DNA of 64,000 nucleotides from Ophiobolus disseminans (taxonomy: Eukaryota; Ascomycota; Dothideomycetes; Pleosporales; Phaeosphaeriaceae): the NCBI GenBank assembly GCA_010093685.1, contig MU006230.1, positions 914,013-978,012 of the forward strand, read 5' to 3'. Under the pieces are notes generated by a model. It saw only the letters and a program-made list of their open reading frames with translations. It was not told the DNA's origin and ran no database searches. The number at the start of each line of letters is the position of its first letter. Position 1 is the first letter of the stretch. Made by a program: the position numbers and the translations under genes. This document shows, piece by piece, positions 1 to 11,733 of this stretch.

Positions 1-1022
1 GCCTCGGACTGTGCAAGACTTCGCAAGCCTTGTGCTTCCGCGTTCAAGCCTCCGAATCTGTCCTCCCCCATTGCAATCTCCTCCTGTGATTCACAAACTC
101 TCTCTTTCTGTGCTGCATATATACCAGCTTATCTTGCGAAGTTATGTGCAGGCCTTCAATCGTTGGGACCGTATCATTCTGTGTCGACTACGCGTGCTCG
201 GAAGGTGAGAGTCCAGCGAAGGAGTCACCTTGGTAGTCAATAGATCGAACCGGAAAACAGCGGTCTGATGATGTCGGCAACGATAGCGTAGCGCTGATTG
301 AAAAGTTGCCGGACCCTGGTACAGACGCCGACCGAAGTCGGAGGAAATATACCCGAGCTCGACGGCCCCACAGTTGGCGTCTAACGTCTGACATGGCGCG
401 ATCCGAGTCCATGTTATTGGCGTGTCCTAAGTATGCGAGGCTAGCATCGGCTGAGGGATACTTGCGTTCAACAGCGTGTGCATGCACATCATATTGACGA
501 AAGCCAGATTCGGCTGAGTGATTCTGATCTCGCCATGGCAGTAAAGTCTGGCCAATGTCGAGAGGAAGGTTATGCGAGATAACTAGCACGGCAATCACGA
601 TCATAGATTTGATGTCATCTCATTTGCATTTCTCGTCCTTCGTTGCTTGCCATTCCGTTCCACCCCACGCCCCATCATGCCCTCTCCACTCCCTAATCAT
701 GCCTCCCCATATCCAGCGCTTTCAACGGTAAATAAAACGGTCCTCTCTTCGGAAGCTTGTAATGTTAAGAGAAGCCTACGATCCGATCCGTCCATCATGC
801 AACCATTAGACGCGCCCGAACACCTTGCGCCCCCATGAGTCCCTTTTCTCTAACGCCAAAGAAAAGTGCCACGAGAATCCGTCCATCAAACGAAGAAGAA
901 GAAGAAACAAGTGAATTACTGCCTCCCAGGGGCGAGCAGCAATCGTAACAGAGAAGTGAAGTGCGCGCAGGGAAATGGCGAAAACAAAGTGGCTTAGGGA
1001 ATTATTACCTTTGAGTCTCATA
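1..1022. other. Intergenic region, 3' flank of BEM1
   Basis: No gene is convincingly supported here. It follows the BEM1 stop codon and probably includes its 3' UTR. An ATG-initiated 138-codon reading frame lies on the minus strand at 188-604; it begins with a short hydrophobic stretch but matches no family I recognise and looks like chance. A short GAA microsatellite occurs near 890-906. Confidence 0.5.
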
Positions 1023-3263
1023 TCATTGATATGGATGCTGTCCATTCCTTGGCGTGACGCTGAGTGTCAGCTTCGGGTTTCTTTCCACTGCGATCTGGAG
1101 GTCCTCGTCGTTTTCAATCGGGTAGAAGTGGCCTTCGATCTCATCTCTATACTCGACCATTAATTCTTCATCAGACTCGCCCGGGCGCTCCATTTGCCTC
1201 CGCTCCTTGAGCTTAGTGTAGAGATCTACGAACTTTAGCGAGATGGGCATGCGAATGACCACGCAGTTGTCCTCCTCGAACCAGACCTTGATCTTCAGTG
1301 CAGACAGTGTCCCGGTTCCGGTGTTGGTTGTGGTGGTTGAGACGGACGAGTGTTGGTGGTTTATTGGTGGCGGGTTGAGGTTGGTCGAGTAGGCCTGTGA
1401 GGCGGAAGATTGACCTCGCTGGTGGTTGGGGTAGGTGGGGCCTGTGGAGTAGGGTGTGACTGGAGTGGTGGCCTGGAGCTGATCAGCAGAAGACTGCCTG
1501 CTTGTTCCCTGTGACGGGTTCGATGACCGCGCAGACTGCTGCGACAAGCGGTATTCCTCTGCGGCCACGATATCGGGGTCGATCTCGTAGTCGCCTTGTC
1601 TAGGCGCGAAGAAGCCCTTTACCAGCGGCCCGTGCGTGATGTGGTTGCCGAGCTTCAGCAGGTTCTTGATGTACTCGTCGAGGTTTGCGCGGCGGCCGTT
1701 CGATATGTTGTCGGTGACGTACGTAACGGGACCGGGCATGAACGGAAGTGTGCGCTCCCCTGAGCCGCTGGTGCCTGCCTCCACCGGGTATGTGGCGATG
1801 AGCTGTATCTGGAGGTCGTAGAAGTCCTGGTACAGACGCTGCAGCTCCCAGTGCCGGCCGTCCTCCATCTGGCACTCAATGATGAACCAGAAGATGTCGT
1901 CGGCGAAGCAGTAGCGCGGGACGCATGCCTTGACGGGCGCGAGAAGGTTGTCCGATGTGCGGTAGTTGCCTCGTGGTGGCTGAGCCATTGATCCGTTGCG
2001 GGAGTGGGAGATCTGTTTCGCGGTTAGCTGGGCCGCAATGTCTGGATTGGGCTCGACTCACAGATCCAGCCTTTCCATGGCCGCCGCCATTCTGGCTCCT
2101 GACGCTCATGCGCTCCATGCCCTGCTGCAGCGTTTGCTGCGAGTTTGTTTCGAGCTTGCCGAGGGGTATGCTGCCGTTCTTGTAGTCTGCCGCCATCTTC
2201 TTCCACTCCTCGACCTTGGGCACGCCTGCCGCGGTGACGGCCGCCTGCGCATCTGGCACGGCCTGGCCCGTCGTCATGTCCCGGATCTCAATGAACGAGA
2301 CGGGTATGAGGCCGGGCCCGCCCAGGCGGGTTATGGGCTTTGCGACAAACCACTCTGGGTTGGACTGCGCAATGACGATGATAGCCTCGCCCTCCTTGGC
2401 CTCGAGCTCGTCGGGCCGCTCTGCCTTGAAGTCGTAGATAACGATGCCGTAGACCATTGCGCCCTGCTTGCCCGAGCGCGACAGGCGCATCGACGGGGGC
2501 ATCATATCGTGGAAGGCGTTGTTGGGGCTCGTGATGCGCTCCTGGTAGCCCGAATCGTGGGGCTGTTGTTGAGATTGGGATTGGGACTGCGGCTGCGACT
2601 GCGACGGTGTTTGCGTGTGCGATGACTGCGGGGTGGCGGAGCGCGGCGCTGAGGTGCCGCTGTCGCGCACTGTTTTACCTACGCCCTCGAAGTAGGAGAC
2701 GGGGACGAGTCCGCGTGTGTTGGAGAGAGGGTTGCAGGCCTCGTACCAGTCCGTGTCGTTTTCGCGGCCGATGACGTGCAGGAAGTCGCCCTGGGAGAAG
2801 CTGAGGTAGCCCGAGTCGGGGTTGGAGTCGGAGGCCTTGTAGTCGTAGAGGGCTTTGATTACCTGCGAGGGGATCGCCGTTAGCCTCGCGCTCGTACCAT
2901 GTTGGGAAGGCGCGCCCGCAGAAGGAGGAAGCAGCGCCGCTTCACCCTCCCCTCCTCCATGACGCATTGGCGAGGCCATCACCTGCTGCCTCGCTCACCC
3001 GCCCCCGTATACATGTGCCTTCTTTCGCGTGATCCTACTTCAGGCAGGCGGCGTGGGGTGTGCATAGGCACGCGGGTCCAACGTACCTTCTTCGGCGGGA
3101 CAATGGCTATCGCATCTTTGGCGGGTATGGAGATGTGGTGCGGCCGAGTGTCCTTCTCCCCCTTCATCGACCGGCGGAACTGTGGGTGACGTTGTCAGCG
3201 CATGCGCGCGGGAAACCGACTCGAGCCGCCGGGGCGCACGTGGCGGGGCGGACTCACCTTCAT
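1023..3263 (-). CDS. BEM1: Bem1/Scd2-type polarity scaffold (SH3-SH3-PX-PB1)
   Basis: Scaffold that links Cdc42, its GEF Cdc24 and PAK kinases at sites of polarised growth. Exons, read on the minus strand: 3258-3263 (six coding bases, Met-Lys), 3087-3179, 2062-2862, 1023-2012; product 629 residues. SH3 domain 1 is at about 34-96 (begins VIKALYDY), SH3 domain 2 at about 167-230 (IVIYDF...GLIPVSF), the PX domain at about 310-430 and the C-terminal PB1 domain at about 538-625, which in the family binds Cdc24. The linker after SH3-1 is Ser/Gln-rich. All introns are phase 0 with donors GTGAGT or GTACGT. The N-terminal motif FRRSMKGEKD and IVPPKK matches fungal Bem1 proteins and confirms the tiny first exon. 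Domain order and size fit the family closely. Confidence 0.93.
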
Positions 3264-4952
3264 GTTAGCGAGAAAGTGAAAACGAGGCCGAGAGTGCTGC
3301 AGGTGAAGGTCGTGTGCGCTGGCCGTGGTGAAGGTGAAAAGCAAAGCGGCGCAGTCGGTCGTCGGCGCTCGCAGTCGTGACAGTGACCAGGCGGCCACCC
3401 AATTTCAGATCCAGAACGCACGACGAGGACAGACCAGCAGACGGGACCCAGCGACTGGCGTGTGCGGGGATGCCACTTGCAGATCGATCTGCACTTGTGC
3501 TTCGCCTCTCCAACGGCTCGATTGCTCGCCGATAGTCGACGTCTTCCGTGGTGCAAAGGGCCGCAAGAAATTGAAGCGCGTCTTCTGTGCACCGCTGCGA
3601 GGGATTCCTGGCGGCACTCGCACTTGGCAGCAATTCAGACCTCGCGTCGCCGCACCAGGCAGTGAGGCGGCTGAGCAGCAATCTCGTGGCGGACACGTCC
3701 TTTGTTCGCGCAGTCTCCTACGTCTTCAATTCCTTCTGGTGGCGTCGACTGATCGTTGTCCTAGGGAATGCGAAGAAAATCAAGCGTTTGTGGAGCTGCA
3801 GCCCTGGCTGAACATCCAGGCCTCCCATCCACAAACGTCGAGTGCCTAAACAAGTGCCTGCCAATCTGCAGGTCCACTGGTCGGCCTGGCAAGGTACCGG
3901 ACCGTAGCTTACCATTTCCCGTCAGATTTATGCATTTGCAGCCAATAGAAATTAGGCTTCAGCACACTATGATGAAGCCCCTCATGCCAGACATGTCATG
4001 GCCTTCATGCGCCTACTCTGTCATAGCCGCAACCTGACTCCACTTGTCAGGAGATGTGAATTTAGAGTCCTAGGTACATGCTGGTAGTGATGCCCACTCG
4101 ACGTCTTTAGCTGGCTCCGGAGCAACCGGCCTGGGATCGGCATCACTTAAAATATCACGACACGGAAACTACGCGCGTGCGCGTCTGCGACAATTGTTTG
4201 TGAACCAATGTATATCCACTATCGTGAGCGCCCTAAAGCCTCTTTCTGGGTATACGCGCCGTTGCCCAAGCCCATGCGCCAATCAACGTGGCGATGCACT
4301 CTTTGACGACACCATTGGCCCTGATCCAGCGCCTCTCCAAGCCCTGACAGAGAAAAACCTTGAACACCAATTCTTTGCCAGCCGTGGCCGAAACGCCGAA
4401 GAAAGAAGTCGTTCAACATTTGCACATGGTTGCACTAAATGAAAATATCCACCATGCGCAATAGACAATGCCGTGTGTTTCGAAAATCAAGGTGGGATGT
4501 CAGTAACCTGGGAATTCGAGATCCACCAACACCAAATGATTGGCTTGCAGCTTCCAACATCCCATCCATGACCTTCACTCCACCATTGCTTTCATGCGCC
4601 AATTCCAACTTTTGCACTCTGCTTTCGAAACAAGTATAATGTGTAGAATAGAAAAGACGTTTATCGAGCGTCGGTCCGTATGATGAAACATGCAACGTAT
4701 GAGAAGGGAACTAGAAGGTTCGTTGCATCGAGCGCATCTAACGGATACCCCGCGTTCCGAACAAAGCTTATCGAGAAAGCGAAGCACTGATACCGGGAGA
4801 TCGCTGTTTGAGACGCTGCTCCCGGAGGGGCAGAACCTTGGTGACGTACGCATGTGTCGGAGGGTATCGAAAGAAAAATGGGTCAAGAACAGGGTATCCG
4901 AGTCGTGCTAAAGAATTGCAAAAGAGATGTACGTCGCAGTGGTCGGGCTTCT
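3264..4952. other. Intergenic region between BEM1 and THP3-like gene
   Basis: About 1.7 kb without a supported gene. The right part of BEM1's promoter and 5' UTR should lie next to 3264; the left end of the THP3-like gene's 3' UTR lies next to 4952. Many overlapping short frames occur on both strands (3265-3850) but none shows a recognisable domain or consistent splice pattern. Confidence 0.5.
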
Positions 4953-6551
4953 TCATATTTGACCCTTGATGTCTACTTTGCGGAAAGCAGCGGCACGAAG
5001 GCTCTCGAACAGAGTCGCGACATCGCGAAGTTTTACTTGGAAGTGTACACCGTTCTTCTCGTTGGTTTTTTCTTCGATCATGTTTTGGGCGCCATGCGAC
5101 TCGAGGAATTCACGACACGTCTCATCGTTGTCGAAGCCAAGCTCGTCAGTGAGGAAGCGAAGGGTGACGTTAGCGTACCTACTCAAGTTAGCGGAGGATA
5201 AAGCTGGAGTAGGGCATGTGACTCACCCTCTAGAGATGTTAGCGAGAGCATTGAGGCGCTCGCGCTCAATGAACATGTCCATGAGGTAGCTGCCCATGTT
5301 CTCAGCTGCGAGGTACAGCTTGAAGAACTTGTGATAGCTGCCGAGCGCCAAAGCGGACCGGACATCAAGTGCATGCTTGATCCATGGATGTGACTTGTCT
5401 GCGAGGGTTAATTCGGCCAACATGTCGTTCATGTCGGACTTGTTGCACGTATAGACGATGTAGAGAATGCGGTACGCCTTGAACTCTTCCGGTTTGCCCT
5501 CTAGGCCTAGCGCGTATAGCGCCTTGAGTTGCGTCTGGCACTGGTTATACTCACCCAAATCCCCCTTCTCTAAAGATATACGGGCGTGGATCTCATATAC
5601 CTTGACGGTAAAGGCGTTCTTGATGTGCTGTACGGTAAGATCCTGGCGAAGAGATTTGAACTGGTTACAGATGTAGTTGTAGTTCTTCTCAGCTTTCCAC
5701 TTCTGCCGAAGCATGATCAAGGTTTTTTCGAGTACATGGAGAGGGCGGACAGTTTCCGGTTTGGGGGGAGCCGTGAGACGGAAGTAGCTCTTCTCGAGGG
5801 CCTGGTTTGTGCCGATGACAGGCGCGTTCGACGCGTCGTCCTCTTCTTTCCGTGGCGAGCCCCAAGGCGGAGTAGTCTTGTTGCTGTTGTTGCCGAGCTG
5901 GAATCGCTGGCGTCGCTTGTCCAGGTCGGCTTGATCAAACTTACTAAAGGCGTCCCCAGAGGCCGCGTTTTTCTTGTGGCGTTTATCGGTATGTCCCTCG
6001 GCGTCGAAAGTCATGCGTGATCCTAGGTTAGTCTTGCGCCAGGGTGGTATAGTAGCGTCTGCCTGCAATGCGGCAAGCTCTTCCGAGTCCTGAGACTTGC
6101 GCTTCTTCGTGGGCGGGGAAGAGAGTGGGTTAGCGTGTCCGTTGGTTTGTGCGCCGGTTGAAAGTGTAAGCGCAGCCATTCTTCGCTCTTCCTGGAGCAG
6201 TTCTTGGGGAAGAGGATACGTGGGCCAATCTATTGCGTCATGCGCATCCCGCTCGGCGTAGAAACTTATAGTCGCCTTGAGCTTCATCTGCATATCTGCA
6301 CTGCTGATGCCCTTGATGGCGTTGTCTGCGTCGAAGGCACGTCGAACGTAGTCGCGGACCGCAGGCGGCCACTCCACCTTCTTTGGCTTCGATGCGTCAG
6401 AGCCAATCTCTGACTGGGGACGGCTGTTGAGCGCGGATCTGAAAGGCACGGGGGAGGAGAGACCTACATGCGCGGGTGCAGGCTGAAGTGTGGTGCGAGG
6501 AGTAACAGCGTTGTAGGCGGGCCACGTCGCCGTCATTGTGGGCAAAGACAT
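4953..6551 (-). CDS. THP3: SAC3/GANP-family protein, THP3-like
   Basis: Two exons on the minus strand, 5227-6551 and 4953-5178, split by a 48-nt intron (donor GTGAGT, acceptor TAG), product 516 residues. The N-terminal half is disordered, with a basic stretch PPTKKRKSQD. The C-terminal half (from about residue 255, KSYFRLTAPP) is the SAC3/GANP/PCI-type helical region, including LRQDLTVQHIKNAFTVKVYE and YNQCQTQLKALY, typical of Thp3/LENG8 proteins. In yeast Thp3 pairs with Csn12 in transcription elongation, mRNP formation and splicing. Start chosen at the first ATG (MSLPTMTATW); a second ATG six codons in is also possible. Divergent to VPS36. The family assignment is firm; orthology to THP3 rather than another SAC3 paralogue is inferred from the QHIKNAF region. 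Confidence 0.88.
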
Positions 6552-6864
6552 GAAAAGGCAAAAGCCAGCAAAGACGAGGTGAAGGTGGCTGCGGATGTGG
6601 ATTGTTATAGCTTACCAAGATGAGAGGCAAGATCAAACTTGTTGCTGTGAGGGGAGGGGTGTAGAAGTCGCGGTGTGGGTGGCAGGAAAGTGAAGCGACG
6701 GGAGTGCGAATCAGATGATCAGCGGCGGCTTGGCAGAGCTAACCACGTGGGCACTAGCCGCTTTTACCAAATGACGAGGGACGGCTAGGTGAATGTAGCC
6801 ATGGGCAAACGGCGCCCGATATCGACCCGCGATGGACACTGCACACCACGCGCTGATGGTCTGA
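6552..6864. promoter_or_regulatory. Bidirectional promoter region THP3-like/VPS36
   Basis: The 313-bp interval between two divergent ATGs must hold both promoters and 5' UTRs. No TATA box or known operator stands out by eye. Confidence 0.5.
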
Positions 6865-8729
6865 ATGTTCCTGCACCAGCTCGACCTCACCACCGCACTG
6901 CGCCCGTCGCTCCTGCCGGAGGAGACTCTGCTATTTGTCCAGGATGCCGTGGGGCTTTATGAGGGGTAGGCACCTTCCCGTGATGTTCAAGTCCAGTACT
7001 AAGTGATTCCCAGCAAATTCAAGATACCGCAGTATCAGCATGGCCAGGCTTACTTGACCTCGCACCGCACGTGCTACGTCGACCACAATGAGCCGCGCAA
7101 GAACTCTGTTGCCATCTATCTGAAAGATGTGGAGAAGACCGAGTTCTATGTATGTCCAGGTATAGACACAATATCAGCACAGATGACTGATAAGCATAGG
7201 CCGGCTTCCTCAAGTCTTCGGCGAAGATCACCCTGTATCCTAAGCCTCTGAAGCAGCTCACTCGCGGGACCCCGTTGTCTACCACACCCGGAAGCCCAAC
7301 GACCGGCACACCACCGCGACACAGTAGCCCCGCCCCAGCACCACAGCAAAGCGCGACCTGGGTGTGCCCCATCTGCTCCTTCTCCAACCCTGTGCCCTCG
7401 AACTTCGACCCTGCACTGGCGTCCCGAACGCCCATACCACCATGTCTCGCATGTGGGATCAAGCCGCCAACTGTACACGTGGTCAAGGCAGCGATAGCAG
7501 GCATGTCGAACAGGCCACCGCCTGGACCGCCACCCAAAGATACAAAGTCTGGAAGCTCGGTGCCGACACCACTAGCGAACGGCATGGTATCATGTCCCAG
7601 ATGCACTCTAGAAAACCATCCATCGCTGTCCATGTGTGAGATCTGCGGTGCGCCTTTGGCGACTGCAGTGGATCGCCGACTTGACGTTGCAAGAGACATT
7701 TCAAGACCAGAATCACCAGCACCTTCACTGACTCCAGCCACGCAAAGTGCAACCCCTGAATGCATCAAGATCTCTTTCCGTCAAGGAGGCGAGAAGATTT
7801 TCCACGAACGCCTCAAGAATGCTTTGGTACAGCGTAAATGGCTCCTCCAGAGCGCACCTCCAATACCAAAACCTCGACCAGCCTCTGGAACCTTCGAGGA
7901 CAGCTACTCCGCAAAGTTTCGAGAGGCGTCTGTCGAGGTTGAGCGCCCTCGGGTTGTAGGCATAGCAGGCCTAGAGCGACGCGGGTTGGAGCAGAGGCAG
8001 AACAATGAGGCTATGATTGGCAGTGCCTTTGAAGATCTTGAAGCCCTCATGACTTCAGCCAAAGAGATCATCGCCTTGGCCGAGCAGTTCGCGTCGCAGG
8101 CAAATCTAGGAACGAATGGGAACTCGGAAGCAAGTGCACTGGCATCACAATCCGCAACTGCCCTCAGCCTCGTCACAACCAAGGACATGCTAGGCACCGG
8201 ATCAGGCTCAGAATCTCTCTACGTTTCCGAGCTATCACGAAATCTGGCTGAGTGGCTCACTGATGATACGCGCAGCGTACTTCGGAAGGAAGGCGGCATC
8301 ATGACTCTCGTAGATCTATGGGCAGTCTTCAACCGCGCGCGAGGCGGCGTCGAACTGGTCAGTCCAACAGACTTCGAGAAAGCAGCGCGCATGTGGGATA
8401 CGCTCAAACTTCCGGTGCGTCTCAGACAGTTCAAGAGCGGTCTGCTCGTCGTTCAAGGCCGCGATCGCACAGACGAAAAGACGATTGCGAGTTTGCTGGC
8501 TTGGCTGAAAGGTTTGCACCAAGAGCTGCCTGTTACCGACGTCACGTGGGACTGGCAGCTGTATGGCAGAGGCGTTACGGCACAGGAAACGGCTGAGCGC
8601 TTTGGCTGGAGCGTTGGCGTCGCAACCGAGGAACTGGAAATGGCTGAAGAAGCCGGTGCGCTGTGCCGTGAGCAAGGCCTCGACGGTATTAGATTCTGGG
8701 AGAATTGGCTTGTTAACACGCCACCGTAA
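6865..8729 (+). CDS. VPS36: ESCRT-II subunit Vps36 (GLUE domain with zinc-finger insert)
   Basis: Exons 6865-6965, 7014-7149 and 7200-8729; product 588 residues. Intron 1 has a clear TACTAAG branch site; intron 2 has donor GTATGT. Vps36 is the ESCRT-II subunit that binds ubiquitin and PI3P on endosomes for multivesicular-body sorting. The N terminus is the GLUE (PH-like) domain (LDLTTALRPSLLPEETLLF...GQAYLTSHR...NSVAIYLKDVE). It is interrupted, as in yeast, by two zinc fingers: WVCPICSF...PCLACG with an unusually long loop, and CPRCTLENHPSLSMCEIC, a classic NZF finger (Cys-x2-Cys-x10-Cys-x2-Cys). The C-terminal EAP30-type winged-helix region runs from about residue 290 and ends in FWENWLVN. 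Length matches yeast Vps36 (566). Confidence 0.92.
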
Positions 8730-8979
8730 ATATTGCTACAACTGAATAATCATGGTACTCTACATGCTCCAAGTGCAGATAGTCAGTGAACACTTTGGTC
8801 TTAATTCTCTCCAGAGGTTATAGACCTGAATGAGAACGCTACACAAGTCGCTGATGCGGTATCATAAAAACAGAACCATCCTCCCACAACTTCAAGTCAC
8901 AAAATGCCGTATCTCCGTGCCATTATTTCGTCAATTCTTATTGCTCAACCCCCTTATAACTTCCTTTTTTTCCCTCCTC

Positions 8980-10531
8980 TCACGACGGCAACTCCTGCAC
9001 CTGACTCTGCCCCCTATTTGCCTGCCCATGTTGCGCATGCGCATACTTGGTCGTTCCCGGCATCTCCCTCGCCACATGATCCTGGCCATTCAACTCATTC
9101 GGCGGCCCCGCATACGCCCTCGCATCCTGATAGCCAGAACTATACGGGGGCGCGACCGCATATCCTCCCAGTCCTGCAGCGTTTTTCTCATGCAGCTTCT
9201 TGTTTTTGCGTCGGCGCAGCCAGAATACGGCGAAGGCGATGAGGCCGAGCGCGGCGATGCCGCCGAGCACGGGGCCGGCGATCCAGGCTTTGGAGGGCGA
9301 GGAGCTAGATGGGGAGGACGAGGAGGAGGTGCTGCTGGGTGAGGGGGAGCCGGGTATGCCGGAGCCGGAGAGGAAGGCGTATGTTGCGGAGGGTTGGTCT
9401 GGGGTTGTGGACGTTGTGTTTTTGAGGTAGCAGTTTTTGAAGCCGTTGTTGAGGCTTGAGTCGAATACGACGCCTACACATTTCTTATCGGATTGCGCGC
9501 AAGCGTCCATGCAGCTTGTTATATTCCGCGAATGTATGCTCGTGATGTTCGATCCTGCGCTGTCTTGTCCGCAATGGATGTCGAATTTTGCGTTTCCGCC
9601 TGCGCGCGAGACGTACGCTTTGTCAGAGGGGCAGGTCTTTTCCACGGGGTCGATGCGTGTGATTGTAGCGGAGTGGAGGACACCTGCGTTGTTGGGTGAT
9701 GATACCAGGCTACTTTCAGAGAAATCTCGTTTGAGCCAGCAGTTCGCGAAGCCGATTTTGAGATCCGGACTCCATGACACAGCTTTGCATAGTGGGTGTG
9801 AGTCGACGCAGATACGCAGACATTGCTCCATTGTCTCAGTATGGTGGAAGCCGTAATATGAACCCGTACACGGCTTCGGTACACCTGAGAAGCACTCATC
9901 AGATCCCTGGATGACTTTGTTGCAGTTGACTGTGTATCCGAGACCATCAACGCCGGATAAAGTTTGGACAGACGAGTCCGGGAAAGGACATTTGGTGTCA
10001 AAGCCGGACATTTCACCTTCTTTGACAAGTGCTGAGTAGTGGCCTTCTGCGGGTCTCAAGTTGGTAGTGCTTGTCGTGCTGTTGCGGATCCAACATTCGG
10101 TGTTCTTCTCAACCCAGACGATGCCGTAGCAGCCTTCTCGTTTGCCCCAGAAGCGAGAACAGTGCTCCATACAGTCTTGCATGCTTGGAGAGGAGAAGGG
10201 TGGTTGCGCATCTGCGGGCTTGGTTAGAGGCGCTTTAACAACAGGTCAAGGTGTAAGGTACTTACCATTGAATGGATTGTTCTGCTCACAATATGTTGTG
10301 TAGTTCTGTCCATTCTGTGATCTATAGCCAAAGGGATCGCATTTCGAAGTATCTGATTGCCGTAGTGCGAGATTGCGACCGACTATGGTGTCTTCCAACC
10401 CTGTACAGTGTTAGTATACTCTATCCTGTACTTCCATCTCATCTCACTGAGTGCGACTTACATGGCTGTGTCGCAAACGCAATATTTGCAAGAGTAAGAG
10501 CCACAAGGCTCCGTCTTGCCAGTACCATCAT
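8980..10531 (-). CDS. Secreted/type I membrane protein with PAN/apple-like cysteine repeats
   Basis: Exons 10462-10531, 10266-10400 and 8980-10211 on the minus strand; product 478 residues. Introns have GTAAGT donors, and the first has a perfect TACTAAC branch site. Residues 1-20 form a signal peptide (MMVLARRSLVALTLANIAFA). The ectodomain contains at least three cysteine modules with the pattern CMxxC...C.G.V...NCWLK (for example CMDACAQSDKKCVGVVF then NCYLK), resembling PAN/apple or WSC-like adhesive modules. A Ser/Pro stalk at about 357-376 leads to one membrane segment at about 379-400, then a basic RRRKNKK stop-transfer and a Gly/Tyr/Gln-rich cytosolic tail. A surface sensor or cell-wall-contact protein is an inference; no family name is certain. 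A similar cysteine module occurs in the gene at 27400-28407 and its broken relative at 21818-22657. Confidence 0.82.
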
Positions 10532-11733
10532 CTCAGGTCGCACTATGGCCGACGAGGCTCGAGATCAACGATGGCGAAACAGGCGCGAGGCAGAGAGAAG
10601 GCTGCGACGACCAGCGAGAAGATTTGCAGGCAAGTCTTCGGGCTTCGAAATCTCACTCCAAATGAATAAAGTCACAACCAAACCTTCGGAATCGACAAGG
10701 TTGAGAAGAGGAAAACGATGATCCAAGCACAGAACCCCGGCGTCACACACGGCCGCTTACTATATGGAAGGGGGTACTCGGGCTTAATCGTTGCGATCGC
10801 CCCAGAACACTGCCCATCTCCCTGTGCATTAGGTATCGCCATGGTGCATTCTGGCCTTTGTGGCTTGGGGGCGGAAACGCACGGCGTCGCGGGACAGGAA
10901 GGGCGTCTGAAAGCTTGGCGACGACAGCATTGTTCACTGGTTGGGAGAGTCCGGTGAAGGCATTCTGGGTTAGTATCAGGCATCCCGAGTCTGTCGTGTG
11001 TGGCATGCTAGTTGGCTGGGCTGGCCGTTGCCCGGGTGTGGTTAGAGGAACATTGGATATCGCAGTACGGAGATGCATTGGAGTGGACGACCTCGGGAGG
11101 GGTGGGGGTCAAGTAGGAAACAGCGACAATTCCTCGCGCCAAATGCTTCCTGTTCACTGGTGACAACTTTCTTGGCCACTCTCCAAATTTCAGTAGGAGT
11201 ATTGAAAGCGTAAACTGGCACCGTTCGCAGCATGCATCCAAAATCTGATGCGCCACGATCTGCCCTGTCTTGGCATGTGAACCAACCAAGTTGGGCATGC
11301 TGCGCGAGTTTTTGAAAGTTGTGCACACTGACACGCTGGCAAATTGGGTAAAGTTTTCACCCCGTGTAACTTCAACGAATGTACCACATCGCGGAATGAA
11401 CGCGCATTTGTTGAGAGGAAGACATGAAATAGCGGAAGAATCGAGCAACTCACGAAACCATTGCGCGAAAACCTGCTTCTCAGCTAACGCCAAAGACTCG
11501 CTAGTGTTCCTATAACAAAGCTTTGCACACTGCGGGGAACTGCAACCTCGAGAACCTTGGAAAGAGATGCAGGAGCACACGAGCCTAGATGTATGTTTTG
11601 CCGATGAAATGTGATCTTGATTGCCCTGATCGCAAGGCACGCTACGATCTGGTATCTAAAGCACCGTAAACGCCAATCGTGATTCTTTTTGCCTGCAACA
11701 CCAGCCAAATAAAAGGACAGACCAGACCGACGC
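10532..11733. other. Intergenic region between membrane protein gene and NOG1
   Basis: About 1.2 kb upstream of the minus-strand membrane protein gene and downstream of NOG1. Overlapping open frames on the minus strand (11008-11640, 10672-10983) show no domain, signal peptide or splice logic and I regard them as chance. Confidence 0.45.

Noticed and set aside
188..604. 138-codon minus-strand ORF with hydrophobic N terminus
   Set aside because: ATG start and weak signal-like stretch, but no family resemblance, irregular composition and no splice context.
3265..3850. Several overlapping ORFs on both strands
   Set aside because: All overlap in different frames in a GC-rich stretch; none has a domain, and the region is the BEM1 promoter/5' UTR.
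11008..11640. 210-codon minus-strand ORF with many cysteines
   Set aside because: No recognisable module or signal peptide; lies in the NOG1 3' flank.
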